From contig NC_007645.1 of assembly GCF_000012985.1 (NCBI RefSeq), positions 2,944,501-3,008,500 on the forward strand: a DNA stretch of 64,000 bases, written 5' to 3'. The position numbers were made by a program, and so were the translations under genes. The stretch is from Hahella chejuensis KCTC 2396. GTDB taxonomy: Bacteria; Pseudomonadota; Gammaproteobacteria; Pseudomonadales; Oleiphilaceae. Numbering within the stretch: position 1 is the first letter of the stretch; every line of letters begins with the position of its first letter. Of the stretch, positions 7,903 to 15,347 are shown piece after piece. Below the pieces are notes generated by a model. The model ran no database searches, had not been told where the DNA came from, and saw only the letters and a program-made list of their open reading frames with translations.

Positions 7903-8547
7903 TTATGCTGCGCGTAACGGCTTGATGCCGGTCGCCATGGTGTAGATGATCTCGCTTGTCATTTGTGCGTCGTAGGCGGCCCGGTGCAGGCTGGTTGCCG
8001 CAGCCGGATGTCCTATTTGCTCCAGCGCCCGCGCCTGGCTTTGGTATTTAAACTGTCCTTTCTCACTCCATTGACCATGGAACTCTGCGTAAAGCCGCAT
8101 CGCGCAGAGTGGAGTGAATGGAATAGGTGGAAGCGCCCATGCATTACAGGTCTGACGCAGTATCCGCACGTCGAAATCGGCGTTAAAAATGATGACTGGG
8201 CGCTTGTAGAGCAGCTTGTACACGCGAGGGTAGGTGATCGGCCAGCTCGGCGCGCCTTTCAGCTCAAGCTCTGATATCTGGTGTACATTCTGCGCCGCTG
8301 CCGACATGGGGCCTTGTGGTTTAACCAATGTGTTTAACAGCTTGGTCCCGTGGCGGTTAGTCACGGCGATTTCGACCACTTCGGCAGTATCGTCGAGATT
8401 CGTGGTTTCGGTATCCAGAAATAGCGGGTCCATTGCCAGCCAATTCCCAGCGATTTCCCGGCAGCGCTCCCGGCGGGTTGCCTGGGTGCTGTTGCGATAT
8501 GCCGTTATTCGGCATAGTTTCTGGTCGATGTGTTGTAAAAGTCTCAT
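7903..8547 (-). CDS. DnaQ-like 3'-5' exonuclease
   Basis: 214 residues of the DEDDh fold: Exo I in LFLDTETTNLDD (about 42-53), Exo II in IFNADFDVRIL (about 118-128), Exo III in LHRAAYDAQMT (about 188-198). These acidic residues bind two metals and remove 3' nucleotides. In phages such stand-alone exonucleases serve replication or recombination. Its start overlaps the stop of the next upstream gene (8544) by 4 bases. Confidence 0.88.
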   Translation of the reverse strand: MRLLQHIDQKLCRITAYRNSTQATRRERCREIAGNWLAMDPLFLDTETTNLDDTAEVVEIAVTNRHGTKLLNTLVKPQGPMSAAAQNVHQISELELKGAPSWPITYPRVYKLLYKRPVIIFNADFDVRILRQTCNAWALPPIPFTPLCAMRLYAEFHGQWSEKGQFKYQSQARALEQIGHPAAATSLHRAAYDAQMTSEIIYTMATGIKPLRAA

Positions 8548-8741
8548 AGGTCACCTGGGTTGTGTTCGGCGGTGGCCAGACAGCGTTGGATTTCCAACAG
8601 GCCGTTACGCATGCGATAGGCTTGATCGTCGTCGTCAGCGAGCGATCGCAGGTCAGCGAAGCAAAAGCGGCGGCAGTAGTCGGCCAACGCTTCTGCTGTT
8701 TCCTGGTCCAGCTCTACATTCAATTGCACCTTGTTTGTCAT
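8544..8741 (-). CDS. Small hypothetical phage protein, 65 aa
   Basis: MTNKVQLNVELDQETAEALA and following helical DYCRRFCFADLRSLADDDDQAYRMRN style sequence; resembles small phage proteins placed next to DnaQ-like exonucleases in other prophages (from memory, DUF7706-like). Couples to the exonuclease through an ATGA overlap. Confidence 0.65.
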   Translation of the reverse strand: MTNKVQLNVELDQETAEALADYCRRFCFADLRSLADDDDQAYRMRNGLLEIQRCLATAEHNPGDL

Positions 8742-8786
8742 GGCTCGCGCCTCCCTTGGCGGCCCATTCCGTGGGCGCGGCTGTTG

Positions 8787-9632
8787 CTATTTCCGGGTGG
8801 TGAATGTCCCCATGTGGACAGGGAAGTTCATGACTTCAGTGTTCATAGGCTCGAAAATGCGCGTGATCATGTCCGCGAATTCGGTTGCGATTTCAGTCTG
8901 GATCGCCTCGGGCCGTGATATGCGGAGGATCATTTCGACCTCGGTGCGACCTGGACAGGCGGTTAGCCGGGCGAAGATAGGGCGCTCGCCCATTTCTGAA
9001 TAGGGCTCGCAGATGAAGGCGATACCCCAGAACAGCTTTCCGCCGGAGCTTTGCGCCTCGATGCGCTCCAGAGCTGTTTTTTGGCTTGCGAACTCCTTCT
9101 CCTCTTGCGTTTGTTCGCTAACGTGTTTAATCGTTACGCTGCGGATGCGCGAGATTGCTTGATGAATGGGGAGGGGTTTTTCAGCATCTTCGCCGAAGGG
9201 GGATTCCTCATACACAACGATGTTGTGGCGCCAGTCTTCCAGCCACTCCGCCATAGTTCGTTGAGATAACTTTGCTCCGTCGATCTTTTCGACCGCCTGA
9301 AACTCAGCCGTTTTTTTGAGTTGCACTACTGCGGTGTGTTCGGCGTGTCCTGGAATGTCAGGATTGCCCAGATCAAAAATGGCGACCGCGTCCATGGCGT
9401 TCCCATCAACGAAAATTTGGGCTCCGTCAAAGCTTTGGCAATACTCGCCAAAGGCATCGATGCTTTGCGTGGAAAACCGCCCACGAAAGCGGGCTGGATG
9501 GTCCATATACTGTTCCAGCGAATGGATTCTCAGGTTGTCTGGAAGAACAACCGTGGGAATGCTGGTGGCGCTCATGTCCTGAGCGGCGGCGATCGCGGTC
9601 TGTTGGATCAGTTCGATAGCGGATCTATCCAT
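8787..9632 (-). CDS. DUF2303 family phage protein (YfdQ-like)
   Basis: 281 residues with the family layout: IPTVVLPDNLRIHSLEQYMD, RFRGRFSTQSIDAFGEYCQ, a middle SQRTMAEWLEDWRHNI segment and the C-terminal FNFPVHMGTF-type ending (MNFPVHMGTFTTRK). DUF2303 proteins are common in early operons of temperate phages; their activity is not established. It lies 3 bases after the 9636-9968 gene. Confidence 0.85.
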   Translation of the reverse strand: MDRSAIELIQQTAIAAAQDMSATSIPTVVLPDNLRIHSLEQYMDHPARFRGRFSTQSIDAFGEYCQSFDGAQIFVDGNAMDAVAIFDLGNPDIPGHAEHTAVVQLKKTAEFQAVEKIDGAKLSQRTMAEWLEDWRHNIVVYEESPFGEDAEKPLPIHQAISRIRSVTIKHVSEQTQEEKEFASQKTALERIEAQSSGGKLFWGIAFICEPYSEMGERPIFARLTACPGRTEVEMILRISRPEAIQTEIATEFADMITRIFEPMNTEVMNFPVHMGTFTTRK

Positions 9633-9635
9633 GGG

Positions 9636-9968
9636 TTATTTGGCCTCTTTGTCTTTAGGGTTGAACATGTCAGCCTGGTTCTCGGGGAAGACAGATAAAT
9701 CGCCCCGCTTGCCGACGTGCATAATGGATTCGGTGGTGTCCTTTTGGGCGACTTCACCGCGTTCTGTTGGCCGCTTGAACGTCAGCGTGTGGCTGATTTC
9801 GACCTGGTAGCTGTTGGCGACCTGGGCGATGTTAAGCTCAATGCTGACGCGGCCTTTTTTGCCGGTGTTGACGACGCCGAGAGCGACCTCGGATAAAGCG
9901 GCGGCGACTTTCTCTTCGAATACGCCGCCGTATAGCTCGGAAATAAACTCTTGAACGTTGGTAGGCAT
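9636..9968 (-). CDS. Hypothetical phage protein paired with DUF2303
   Basis: 110 residues, MPTNVQEFISELYGGVFEEK then a beta-rich SIELNIAQVANSYQVEISHT segment and a polar tail with DMFNPKDKEAK. Genes of this kind sit directly upstream of DUF2303 in many prophages. Function unknown. Confidence 0.72.
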   Translation of the reverse strand: MPTNVQEFISELYGGVFEEKVAAALSEVALGVVNTGKKGRVSIELNIAQVANSYQVEISHTLTFKRPTERGEVAQKDTTESIMHVGKRGDLSVFPENQADMFNPKDKEAK

Positions 9969-10023
9969 GATTGCTCCTGATTAAAAAAGGCGTACTGCAG
10001 GGACGCCGAAGTGCTCGCTTGGG

Positions 10024-10299
10024 TTAACTCTCCGTCTCAGCGGCGTCGAGTTTGCGAAAGTGGTCGCTGTAGCGGTTTAGATGAATCTGATGTCTGATCC
10101 ACCGCACGGTAATATCCAGGCCGCCTGGCATTGGGATGCGATACACGTCAGTGATGTAATAAATGCCGTCGACGATGTCGTGCTCGACGCGGCGCTGACA
10201 TGGGGTGTCCTGCCAGTAAAGGTGGAGAACCAGTGCGGCGAGGATCAGCGCGCACACGATAAAAAAGCCAATGCTTAACACGGCTGCTGCTGCGGTCAT
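10024..10299 (-). CDS. Small membrane phage protein, 91 aa
   Basis: One N-terminal membrane helix (about residues 7-28, LSIGFFIVCALILAALVLHL), then a soluble basic domain with GGLDITVRWIRHQIH. Its start overlaps the stop of the 56-residue gene by 4 bases. No family recognised. Confidence 0.65.
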   Translation of the reverse strand: MTAAAAVLSIGFFIVCALILAALVLHLYWQDTPCQRRVEHDIVDGIYYITDVYRIPMPGGLDITVRWIRHQIHLNRYSDHFRKLDAAETES

Positions 10300-10466
10300 G
10301 AGTGGGGCTCCAGTACTGGTTTAAGGCCGAGTCCGTCAGGCGTCCAGCGCACGCGCTTGCCGGCGGCATTGGCCAGTTTTATGAGATCCACCAGACGCAT
10401 GTCCGGTGGCAGTTGAAGCCGGCAGCCGGAAGCTGTTGGCGGATGGCTTGGGCGTTGTCTGCTCAT
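10296..10466 (-). CDS. Small phage protein, 56 aa
   Basis: Reading the minus strand from the ATG at 10466 gives MSRQRPSHPPTASGCRLQLP, PDMRLVDLIKLANAAGKRVR and WTPDGLGLKPVLEPHS, then TGA. The ATG overlaps the upstream stop (10463-10466) and the TGA overlaps the downstream ATG (10296-10299), so it fits between two coupled genes, which strongly supports translation. Function unknown. Confidence 0.7.
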   Translation of the reverse strand: MSRQRPSHPPTASGCRLQLPPDMRLVDLIKLANAAGKRVRWTPDGLGLKPVLEPHS

Positions 10467-10789
10467 GATGCGGCCAACTCCCCGGCAATCTTTTCAAGGC
10501 GCAGGCGGCGCTCATGATGCGTCTTATGGAGCGCAACCAGAGTGCTGTCGATGCGGTCGCGGCGCCGGCGAGCTTCGGCAAGATCCACTTTTTCCAAGCA
10601 GTAATGCATGCTCTCCGCAGCGAATTCGCGCCAGTTGTCTGGAAAGGTGTCCAGATGGCTGGCTTTGGCGCGGCGCAGCTCCGAATGATTGTTGTGGGCA
10701 ATGGCGTCGTAAATATCCCGCCATCCCGAGAGCAGGCAAACGGTGAACTGGTCGCCTTCAACTTGAAATGATGTTCTGACTCTGGGCAT
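10463..10789 (-). CDS. Hypothetical phage protein, 108 aa
   Basis: Helical protein with a charged C-terminal half (EKVDLAEARRRRDRIDSTLV and HHERRLRLEKIAGELAAS). No known domain. Follows the zinc-ribbon gene by 10 bases and couples to the 56-residue gene. Confidence 0.65.
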   Translation of the reverse strand: MPRVRTSFQVEGDQFTVCLLSGWRDIYDAIAHNNHSELRRAKASHLDTFPDNWREFAAESMHYCLEKVDLAEARRRRDRIDSTLVALHKTHHERRLRLEKIAGELAAS

Positions 10790-10799
10790 GGTGACCTCG

Positions 10800-11144
10800 T
10801 TAAATGTTGGATTTTTTGCTGTAGTCGGAACGCAGAATGGCTTCGGCTAGTTCGAGCGCTGCGCGGCGCATTTCGATGCTGACGCAAAGAGGATCTGTCT
10901 CTGAATTCCAGTCTGGAACCTGGCGAATGCCGCAGTTGCGGCTGCGCCAGCGTTTAATAATCCCCTCCAGGCGATCTATGCCTTCATCGATACTGGAAAG
11001 CAGGCAGGTGTCCATCAAGCTGGTTGCGCAGTACGGGCAAAAACAGATGTCGTCGTTGGGGTTGCGATTAACGATCTGGACGGTCTCTTTGCATCCAGGG
11101 CATTCGCCTGTATATGTGTTGCCAACTTCTACCCAGATTCCCAT
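10800..11144 (-). CDS. Zinc-ribbon phage protein, 114 aa
   Basis: Start at ATG 11144 gives MGIWVEVGNTYTGECPGCKE; a second cysteine pair follows in CFCPYCATSL, so a zinc ribbon spans about residues 15-45. The helical C-terminal part (DEGIDRLEGIIKRWRSRN) is of unknown role. The frame is open further upstream, but that part overlaps the preceding gene. Confidence 0.65.
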   Translation of the reverse strand: MGIWVEVGNTYTGECPGCKETVQIVNRNPNDDICFCPYCATSLMDTCLLSSIDEGIDRLEGIIKRWRSRNCGIRQVPDWNSETDPLCVSIEMRRAALELAEAILRSDYSKKSNI

Positions 11145-11323
11145 GTTCCTTTTCTCCGTTCTTTGCTGAGCCGGCGCTTGATGAACGCCAGCTCCACATG
11201 TTTTTTGATCAGTTCCCGCCACTCTGGCGGGGCTTCAGCCAGCAGCGCTGAACGCTCCGCGGTAGTCCGGAGTGCTGCAATTTCGAAGGCCCACTCCCGC
11301 GGGCGCTTGCTTGACGATTCCAT
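11129..11323 (-). CDS. Small phage protein (DUF7696-like), 64 aa
   Basis: MESSSKRPREWAFEIAALRT, then a helical segment EWRELIKKHVELAFIKRRL. The pattern REWA-EIAAL...HVE is seen in small proteins of many proteobacterial prophages. It overlaps the antirepressor-like gene by 89 bases in another frame and the zinc-ribbon gene by 16 bases. Confidence 0.6.
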   Translation of the reverse strand: MESSSKRPREWAFEIAALRTTAERSALLAEAPPEWRELIKKHVELAFIKRRLSKERRKGTWESG

Positions 11324-11576
11324 CGAGCCACCTCAAACCTTTTTCGGTTACCAGCGGGCGGACGTACTCCTGCTCTCCCAGGTGAGAATGGGTCCAATAC
11401 GTACGCTTGGTTTTGAAATATCCTTGGTGGATGTAGGTGGGGTGAGGCATGTTGCCGTCGATCAGAATGTGCTGGTCTCGCAGGTGCGCGAACAGCTTAT
11501 GCGCGTTGACGTCAAGGATGCCGGCGGCTTCCTGCATGGTGTATGTGTTGCCGTTGATCAAGCTTTTGTTAACCAT
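11235..11576 (-). CDS. Phage antirepressor KilAC-like domain protein
   Basis: 113 residues. MQEAAGILDVNAHKLFAHLR is a helix-turn-helix-like start, and YFKTKRTYWTHSHLGEQEYV followed by RPLVTEKGLRWL fits the KilAC domain of phage antirepressors. Such proteins bind DNA or repressor and favour lytic growth. Here only the short KilAC-like unit is present with no separate N-terminal domain. Confidence 0.7.
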   Translation of the reverse strand: MVNKSLINGNTYTMQEAAGILDVNAHKLFAHLRDQHILIDGNMPHPTYIHQGYFKTKRTYWTHSHLGEQEYVRPLVTEKGLRWLDGIVKQAPAGVGLRNCSTPDYRGAFSAAG

Positions 11577-11579
11577 TTC

Positions 11580-12029
11580 TCACCCCACTAATTCGTTGGT
11601 GTATAGGTAGTCTTTAGGCCTGCCGCCGGAGCGCTGTATTCGGACCTGCGCAGTGCGTGTGGGCCTGGGTGCGGCGCGTTGTTGCGTCCGCATTGCGGCT
11701 GGGCTGAACAGCAAGAAAATGACAATAGAAAGGGTTATCCAGCGCTTTACGCCACGAATAGAGGGCTCGGAAGTCTCTGCGCGAGGGCGCAGATAGCCGT
11801 TAATGAATAGCTGGGCAACCAGGTCGGTGCGGTCTGTTGCACGGACATTGTGCATACTGGCCTGCAGATGTTGCTTAACGGCGGGGACACCAACGCCAAG
11901 GGCGGCAGCAATGCGCTCGGTCGAATACCGGGCGATCAAAAGCAGAATGACGATGGCTTGCTTGTGGGTGTATTTCCCGTGGCCATCGAAAACGACTTTG
12001 CTGTTTTTGATTGCGTCGTTAATATCCAT
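11580..12029 (-). CDS. LuxR-type HTH protein with membrane segment
   Basis: 149 residues from ATG 12029 (an in-frame TTG lies at 12041). The N-terminal half is a LuxR/GerE helix-turn-helix: HKQAIVILLLIARYSTERIA, ALGVGVPAVKQHLQ, RATDRTDLVAQLFINGYL. It is followed by one hydrophobic helix (ITLSIVIFLLFSPAA, about 100-114) and a basic tail. A perfect 10-bp inverted repeat sits 6 bases upstream of the start, a likely operator for itself. DNA-binding domain plus membrane helix is unusual for a phage regulator. Confidence 0.72.
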   Translation of the reverse strand: MDINDAIKNSKVVFDGHGKYTHKQAIVILLLIARYSTERIAAALGVGVPAVKQHLQASMHNVRATDRTDLVAQLFINGYLRPRAETSEPSIRGVKRWITLSIVIFLLFSPAAMRTQQRAAPRPTRTAQVRIQRSGGRPKDYLYTNELVG

Positions 12030-12034
12030 GCGAC

Positions 12035-12085
12035 ATTCCAATACTGTGACTGTATTGGAATGTTACGACTGTGAGAGTATTGGAA
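12035..12085. promoter_or_regulatory. Operator-like inverted repeat plus half-site
   Basis: ATTCCAATAC (12035-12044), 7-base spacer, GTATTGGAAT (12052-12061): a perfect 10-bp inverted repeat. A further GTATTGGAA copy lies at 12077-12085. It lies directly in front of the LuxR-HTH gene, so autoregulation by that protein is the simplest reading. Confidence 0.65.
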
Positions 12086-12111
12086 GGTATTTAAATTTGG
12101 CTATTTATAAG

Positions 12112-12270
12112 TCATTTTTGATTGTCATTTTCTATAATGAAAGATGAAATGACGGCGTGATCGGGAAGAAGATTTGCGGCTATGGGATCGGTAATAGGTA
12201 TGAACAAAACGTCGTCGCCGCTTTTTACGGCAACGACTTGCTGAACAAAGTCGATTTCAATCAACTCCAT
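12112..12270 (-). CDS. Small phage protein, 52 aa
   Basis: Minus strand from ATG 12270: MELIEIDFVQQVVAVKSGDD, VLFIPITDPIAANLLPDHAV, ISSFIIENDNQK, then TGA. A G-rich stretch (GTGGGGGCTC) lies before the start. Amino-acid composition is protein-like and acidic. No family known. Confidence 0.6.
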   Translation of the reverse strand: MELIEIDFVQQVVAVKSGDDVLFIPITDPIAANLLPDHAVISSFIIENDNQK

Positions 12271-12309
12271 CTGAGCCCCCACAGGATTGTTATTTTTTTC
12301 TAGCTGGTA

Positions 12310-12471
12310 TTAGTCCTGAGCGTCGTCCTGGTCGCGATGAAATGCGTTTACCAGCTGCTCGATTTCAAGCTGGCGTTCGCAAAGAATGTGGATTTCAGAC
12401 AGGCCGATATCGGTCAGTTTGTGAAGGATGGTTGTGATTTCGTTAATCAGTTCCTTTCGGTCCTTTGGCAT
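12310..12471 (-). CDS. Small phage protein, 53 aa, first gene of left operon
   Basis: ATG 12471 is preceded by a good ribosome site (ATAGGAG). Product: MPKDRKELINEITTILHKLT, DIGLSEIHILCERQLEIEQL, VNAFHRDQDDAQD. Helical and charged, probably a small regulator or dimer; not recognised. Confidence 0.65.
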   Translation of the reverse strand: MPKDRKELINEITTILHKLTDIGLSEIHILCERQLEIEQLVNAFHRDQDDAQD

Positions 12472-12502
12472 AAGTAAATACTCCTATTAATTCCGTAACG
12501 TT

Positions 12503-12529
12503 GTTATACGGTATTTCAAATTTTTGCAA
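12503..12529 (-). promoter_or_regulatory. Candidate promoter for the left operon
   Basis: Minus strand TTGCAA (12529-12524), 15-base spacer, TATAAC (12508-12503), about 30 bases before the ATG at 12471. The spacer is short, so this is tentative. CCGTA and TACGG half-sites around 12493-12511 may be an operator. Confidence 0.35.
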
Positions 12530-12609
12530 AACCCGAGGATGTTCCGTGGCCTAACAATCTCGGTGGTCGTACCATAGGAATGTACTGATCTATAACATTG
12601 GGTTAAAAA

Positions 12610-13032
12610 ATGATCCCTGAACTGTTTCATGATGACGTTCAGTTCGACAGGGAAGGGTTTAAACTGAGACTGCGCCAGGCGCAGGATTACTATGGATACA
12701 CGCAACAGCAGGTCGCTGACGCTATCGGTGTGCAGCGGTCTAAATATGCAAAGTGGGTGCTGACCGAGCGGTCTGAACTGCCGGACTTAGGGGAGCTGAC
12801 CCGGTTGTGTGTGTTTTACCAGCAGTGGCCGATCTGGTTTCTTGCGGGAGTCCAGGGGCCGAGCCGGCACAAGGGGCAGCAGTTACTGCAGGATGACCTG
12901 TTTGCGCGCTGGAATAGTGACGGCGATTTTCAATACCTGGTCCGCATGCTGATGATGATGGACGCGGGTTTCGTTAAGCGGCTGGCGGGGTTGGTGGATG
13001 ATTTTCGACTAGGTACGGCGGGCGGAGAATAA
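12610..13032 (+). CDS. XRE-family HTH regulator
   Basis: 140 residues. FKLRLRQAQDYYGYTQQQVA and DAIGVQRSKYAKWVLTERSE form a Cro/CI-type helix-turn-helix (about 17-60). No peptidase domain, so it is not a classical cleavable repressor. It is the only plus-strand gene between the left operon and the cI region, divergent from the 12471 gene, so the shared region 12472-12609 probably carries control sites for both. A hairpin follows at 13036-13055. Confidence 0.75.
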   Translation: MIPELFHDDVQFDREGFKLRLRQAQDYYGYTQQQVADAIGVQRSKYAKWVLTERSELPDLGELTRLCVFYQQWPIWFLAGVQGPSRHKGQQLLQDDLFARWNSDGDFQYLVRMLMMMDAGFVKRLAGLVDDFRLGTAGGE

Positions 13033-13035
13033 GAA

Positions 13036-13055
13036 AACGGGCGATAACGCCCGTT
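13036..13055. terminator. Bidirectional hairpin terminator candidate
   Basis: AACGGGCG ATAA CGCCCGTT: 8-bp perfect stem with 4-base loop, then ATTCATT. Lies between the convergent XRE gene (plus) and the 13077 gene (minus). The T tract is weak. Confidence 0.55.
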
Positions 13056-13076
13056 ATTCATTGGCGGTGATGGTGT

Positions 13077-13346
13077 CTATTCTTGGGCTTGATCGTCGTC
13101 AGCCTGCTTGCTTGGCGCGCTAGTTTTTACCAGCCTTAACTTCTTTTCTTCTGGGCGGTATTCGGTTATGTCGTCAGGGAAAAGCTCTGAATCCGATTTG
13201 TAAAGGAGGTCTACAGAACCAAACTGGATTTCAGGTTCATTCTCCATAGCCGGGCCGCTGAAAATCTCTTCAACTTCCTGGCGCATTTTGCGCACCACCT
13301 CTTCAAAATCGACAGAATCAGGATCTGGTTTCTTGCGCTGGGTCAT
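13077..13346 (-). CDS. Acidic hypothetical protein, 89 aa
   Basis: From ATG 13346, MTQRKKPDPDSVDFEEVVRK; later GSVDLLYKSDSELFPDDITE and a polar C-terminus. Strongly acidic. Its start overlaps the stop of the GNAT-like gene by 4 bases (ATGA), so the two form one unit. Could be a partner or inhibitor of that protein (inference). Confidence 0.62.
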   Translation of the reverse strand: MTQRKKPDPDSVDFEEVVRKMRQEVEEIFSGPAMENEPEIQFGSVDLLYKSDSELFPDDITEYRPEEKKLRLVKTSAPSKQADDDQAQE

Positions 13347-13885
13347 CTCAACACCTTGTAACAAAAGTTCCCGCGTCGGTCATACTGATAACCCTGGGAG
13401 TTATAGTAACTGACTACATCGCTGTTAACGGGCTTCATGAGCCTTACTTCGTGGGCGTCAATCCGTCTTGCGTACAGTATAGCGGCAAGCTCAATGAATC
13501 TAAATATTTCCCCTTTAAGCGGGTTATCCCCTGGCGCCGCTTCCATGAAGTCTACTCTTAATCTGCTGCCGGACCATGTAGGCTGACCGAGTGCGAGAGC
13601 GCAGAGCTTCATTTCGCGCCACCACAAAGCCATTTCAAAGCGCTTAGGCTCTTGATATAGGAAGTGATTGTAACCGTAATCATCCTTTTCCCAGTCCCAG
13701 TCAACGCGGCGCCCATAAGTGCCGTGCCAAGAACGTTGCTCAAAAAGTGCCTTCCGCGTGATAAGTGAATATGTGACGGCCGGTTGAAATTGTACGGGGA
13801 CCAATTTGTTGGCGGCTTCAATAACTTCTGCGCGGATTTTCGTATATTTGGATTCGGTCGAAACGTGTGAGCGGCTTTTAAACAT
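13343..13885 (-). CDS. GNAT-like hypothetical protein, possible prophage accessory gene
   Basis: 180 residues. The C-terminal part (ARRIDAHEVRLMKPVNSDVV and SYYNSQGYQYDRRG) has the look of the last strands and helix of a GNAT acetyltransferase (N-x-x-x-x-x-Y-x-x-x-G-Y-x-Y). The N-terminal part (TRKALFEQRSWHGTYGRRVD) is unknown, and the acetyl-CoA loop R/Q-x-x-G-x-G/A is not evident. It sits with an acidic partner inside the immunity region, where accessory lysogeny genes are common. Confidence 0.55.
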   Translation of the reverse strand: MFKSRSHVSTESKYTKIRAEVIEAANKLVPVQFQPAVTYSLITRKALFEQRSWHGTYGRRVDWDWEKDDYGYNHFLYQEPKRFEMALWWREMKLCALALGQPTWSGSRLRVDFMEAAPGDNPLKGEIFRFIELAAILYARRIDAHEVRLMKPVNSDVVSYYNSQGYQYDRRGNFCYKVLR

Positions 13886-14050
13886 CGGTATTCTTTAAAG
13901 TCCATATTAAGGGAGGTGACTAGGGATTAATTCCCTAACTAGGTCAGCCAATTCTAGCCGTTATTGGGGCGGCCAAATACCGTGATTAATGTCTAATCCA
14001 AAGGGTCTATTGAAGTGAGGAGGGCGGCTAAAGCTGCCCATGGAATGGGT

Positions 14051-14497
14051 TTATCTGGCAAGTTGGCAATGATTTACGGTCAGCCAGTACGAAAAAATTG
14101 CGTAGATTCGACCGTAAAAGTCAGTGACGTTGTTACTGGATTTATCAACAACGCTGGAGGCTCCTGCAGCCATGCACTGCTTGGCGCGATCGTCGGACAC
14201 GTTGTCTGTCAGTATCACAATAGGCGTGTGCTGATTTGCGCCAGGCTTGCGCACGGCGGACATAACCTCAAAGCCGTTGGCGATGGGGAGCCCTATGTCC
14301 AATATGATCAGGTCGTATTTTGCCTGTTGCACCTGGTAAAGCGCTTTGGCGCCGTTGTCGACAAACTCAAGCTGACAGTGGATGTCCTTCCTGTCCAATA
14401 CGCGCCTGATAAGCGCGATGTCGTCCGGGTTGTCTTCGACTACTAAAACCCGTTTAGATCTCACTATATTGTCCCCTCTACACCTATCAGAGGCCAT
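14051..14497 (-). CDS. Stand-alone CheY-like response regulator
   Basis: 148 residues, receiver domain only. Acidic pair in VVEDNPDD (Glu21, Asp22), phospho-acceptor Asp67 in LIILDIGLP, Thr97 in VILTDN, Lys119 in SSVVDKSS: the Asp-Thr-Lys spacings (30 and 52) equal those of CheY, so phosphorylation should work. No output domain. A GTG at 14464, with AGAGGGG 8 bases before it, is an alternative start. Lies next to the phage repressor; it could link phage state to a host histidine kinase (inference). Confidence 0.85.
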   Translation of the reverse strand: MASDRCRGDNIVRSKRVLVVEDNPDDIALIRRVLDRKDIHCQLEFVDNGAKALYQVQQAKYDLIILDIGLPIANGFEVMSAVRKPGANQHTPIVILTDNVSDDRAKQCMAAGASSVVDKSSNNVTDFYGRIYAIFSYWLTVNHCQLAR

Positions 14498-14561
14498 GCC
14501 ACGGGATCTCCGTGATTACTGACTGGATGGTATGATTTTTGACCATCTCCGAGGTGATCGA

Positions 14562-14603
14562 CATCAGTTTCACTACTGATTTCCTGTTATTTTTTGGTAA
14601 CAG
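14562..14603. promoter_or_regulatory. Two adjacent inverted repeats between repressor and response regulator
   Basis: ATCAGT-6-ACTGAT (14562-14579) and CTGTTA-8-TAACAG (14584-14603). They follow the repressor gene stop and precede the response regulator on the minus strand. They could be operators or RNA hairpins; no T run follows, so a simple terminator is unlikely. Confidence 0.4.
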
Positions 14604-14608
14604 TTCGA

Positions 14609-15298
14609 TTAAAAATCCTGCTCAAGCCGCTTGAATATCCTGCCTAAGTACTTTCCCCCGGTGACTTGGTTTAAATAGATGGGGCGGTAACGGTCTTCGT
14701 TGGCAGGATGTATTTCTCCGCCATTCCGGCCTAAATACTTACCCATAACAGCGCCGCCTCCGTCCCAATATAAGCAGATCACGCCGTCTTCTAGTGGTAA
14801 AGCAGGGTCAACAGCAATGAGCTGATGCTGGTTAATGATGGGTTCCATAGACCTATCTATAGCATGAGTGATAAATGCTCTATCGCTTGCGTTGCCTAAT
14901 ATATGCCTGGTTTGTCCTGTCTCCTTTAGATTGCCGTTGACAACCTCCATTACGGGGAGGGTGGTGGTAATCAGAAAGGTCTCCGCAACCTTGATGATGC
15001 CTTCCTGGATGCTTTGTTCGCGGTCGGGTATGTTGTCCTTAAGATTGGATAGCCATGGCGGTGTATCCAAAGAGTGTGGTTCAAGTCCTAACGCTTTTTC
15101 AGCCTTCCGGGCAAACCCTGGTCCAATATCTTTTGTAGGATTTTCTTTAAGTATTTGAGACAAGTAGGAATGATGGCACCCTATCTTCTTGGTTAGTGCT
15201 TGATAACCTTTCCGGTCATGCCCGCTCACATGTTTTTCGGCGATCTTCCTCAAATTGATCCGCCGTATCTCGCTTATGTTCAGTGTTCCCATTGTCAT
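14609..15298 (-). CDS. CI-like repressor with S24 peptidase domain
   Basis: 229 residues. N-terminal DNA-binding helix-turn-helix (KGYQALTKKIGCHHSYLSQI, about 30-50) and C-terminal LexA/CI-type domain with Ser150 in DRSMEPIIN and Lys187 in AVMGKYLGR. The Ser-Lys spacing of 37 equals that of LexA (119/156). This is a cleavable lysogeny repressor that should respond to RecA in the SOS response. Divergent from the Cro-like gene, with the operator region at 15299-15419. Confidence 0.9.
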   Translation of the reverse strand: MTMGTLNISEIRRINLRKIAEKHVSGHDRKGYQALTKKIGCHHSYLSQILKENPTKDIGPGFARKAEKALGLEPHSLDTPPWLSNLKDNIPDREQSIQEGIIKVAETFLITTTLPVMEVVNGNLKETGQTRHILGNASDRAFITHAIDRSMEPIINQHQLIAVDPALPLEDGVICLYWDGGGAVMGKYLGRNGGEIHPANEDRYRPIYLNQVTGGKYLGRIFKRLEQDF

Positions 15299-15347
15299 GC
15301 CTTGGCCACTTTAGCGGTCGTTTGGACAAAAAATTCCTAACAACAGC

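Noticed and set aside
13343-13885. Calling this gene a functional acetyltransferase
   Set aside because: Only the C-terminal pattern is GNAT-like; the acetyl-CoA loop is not visible, so only GNAT-like is claimed.
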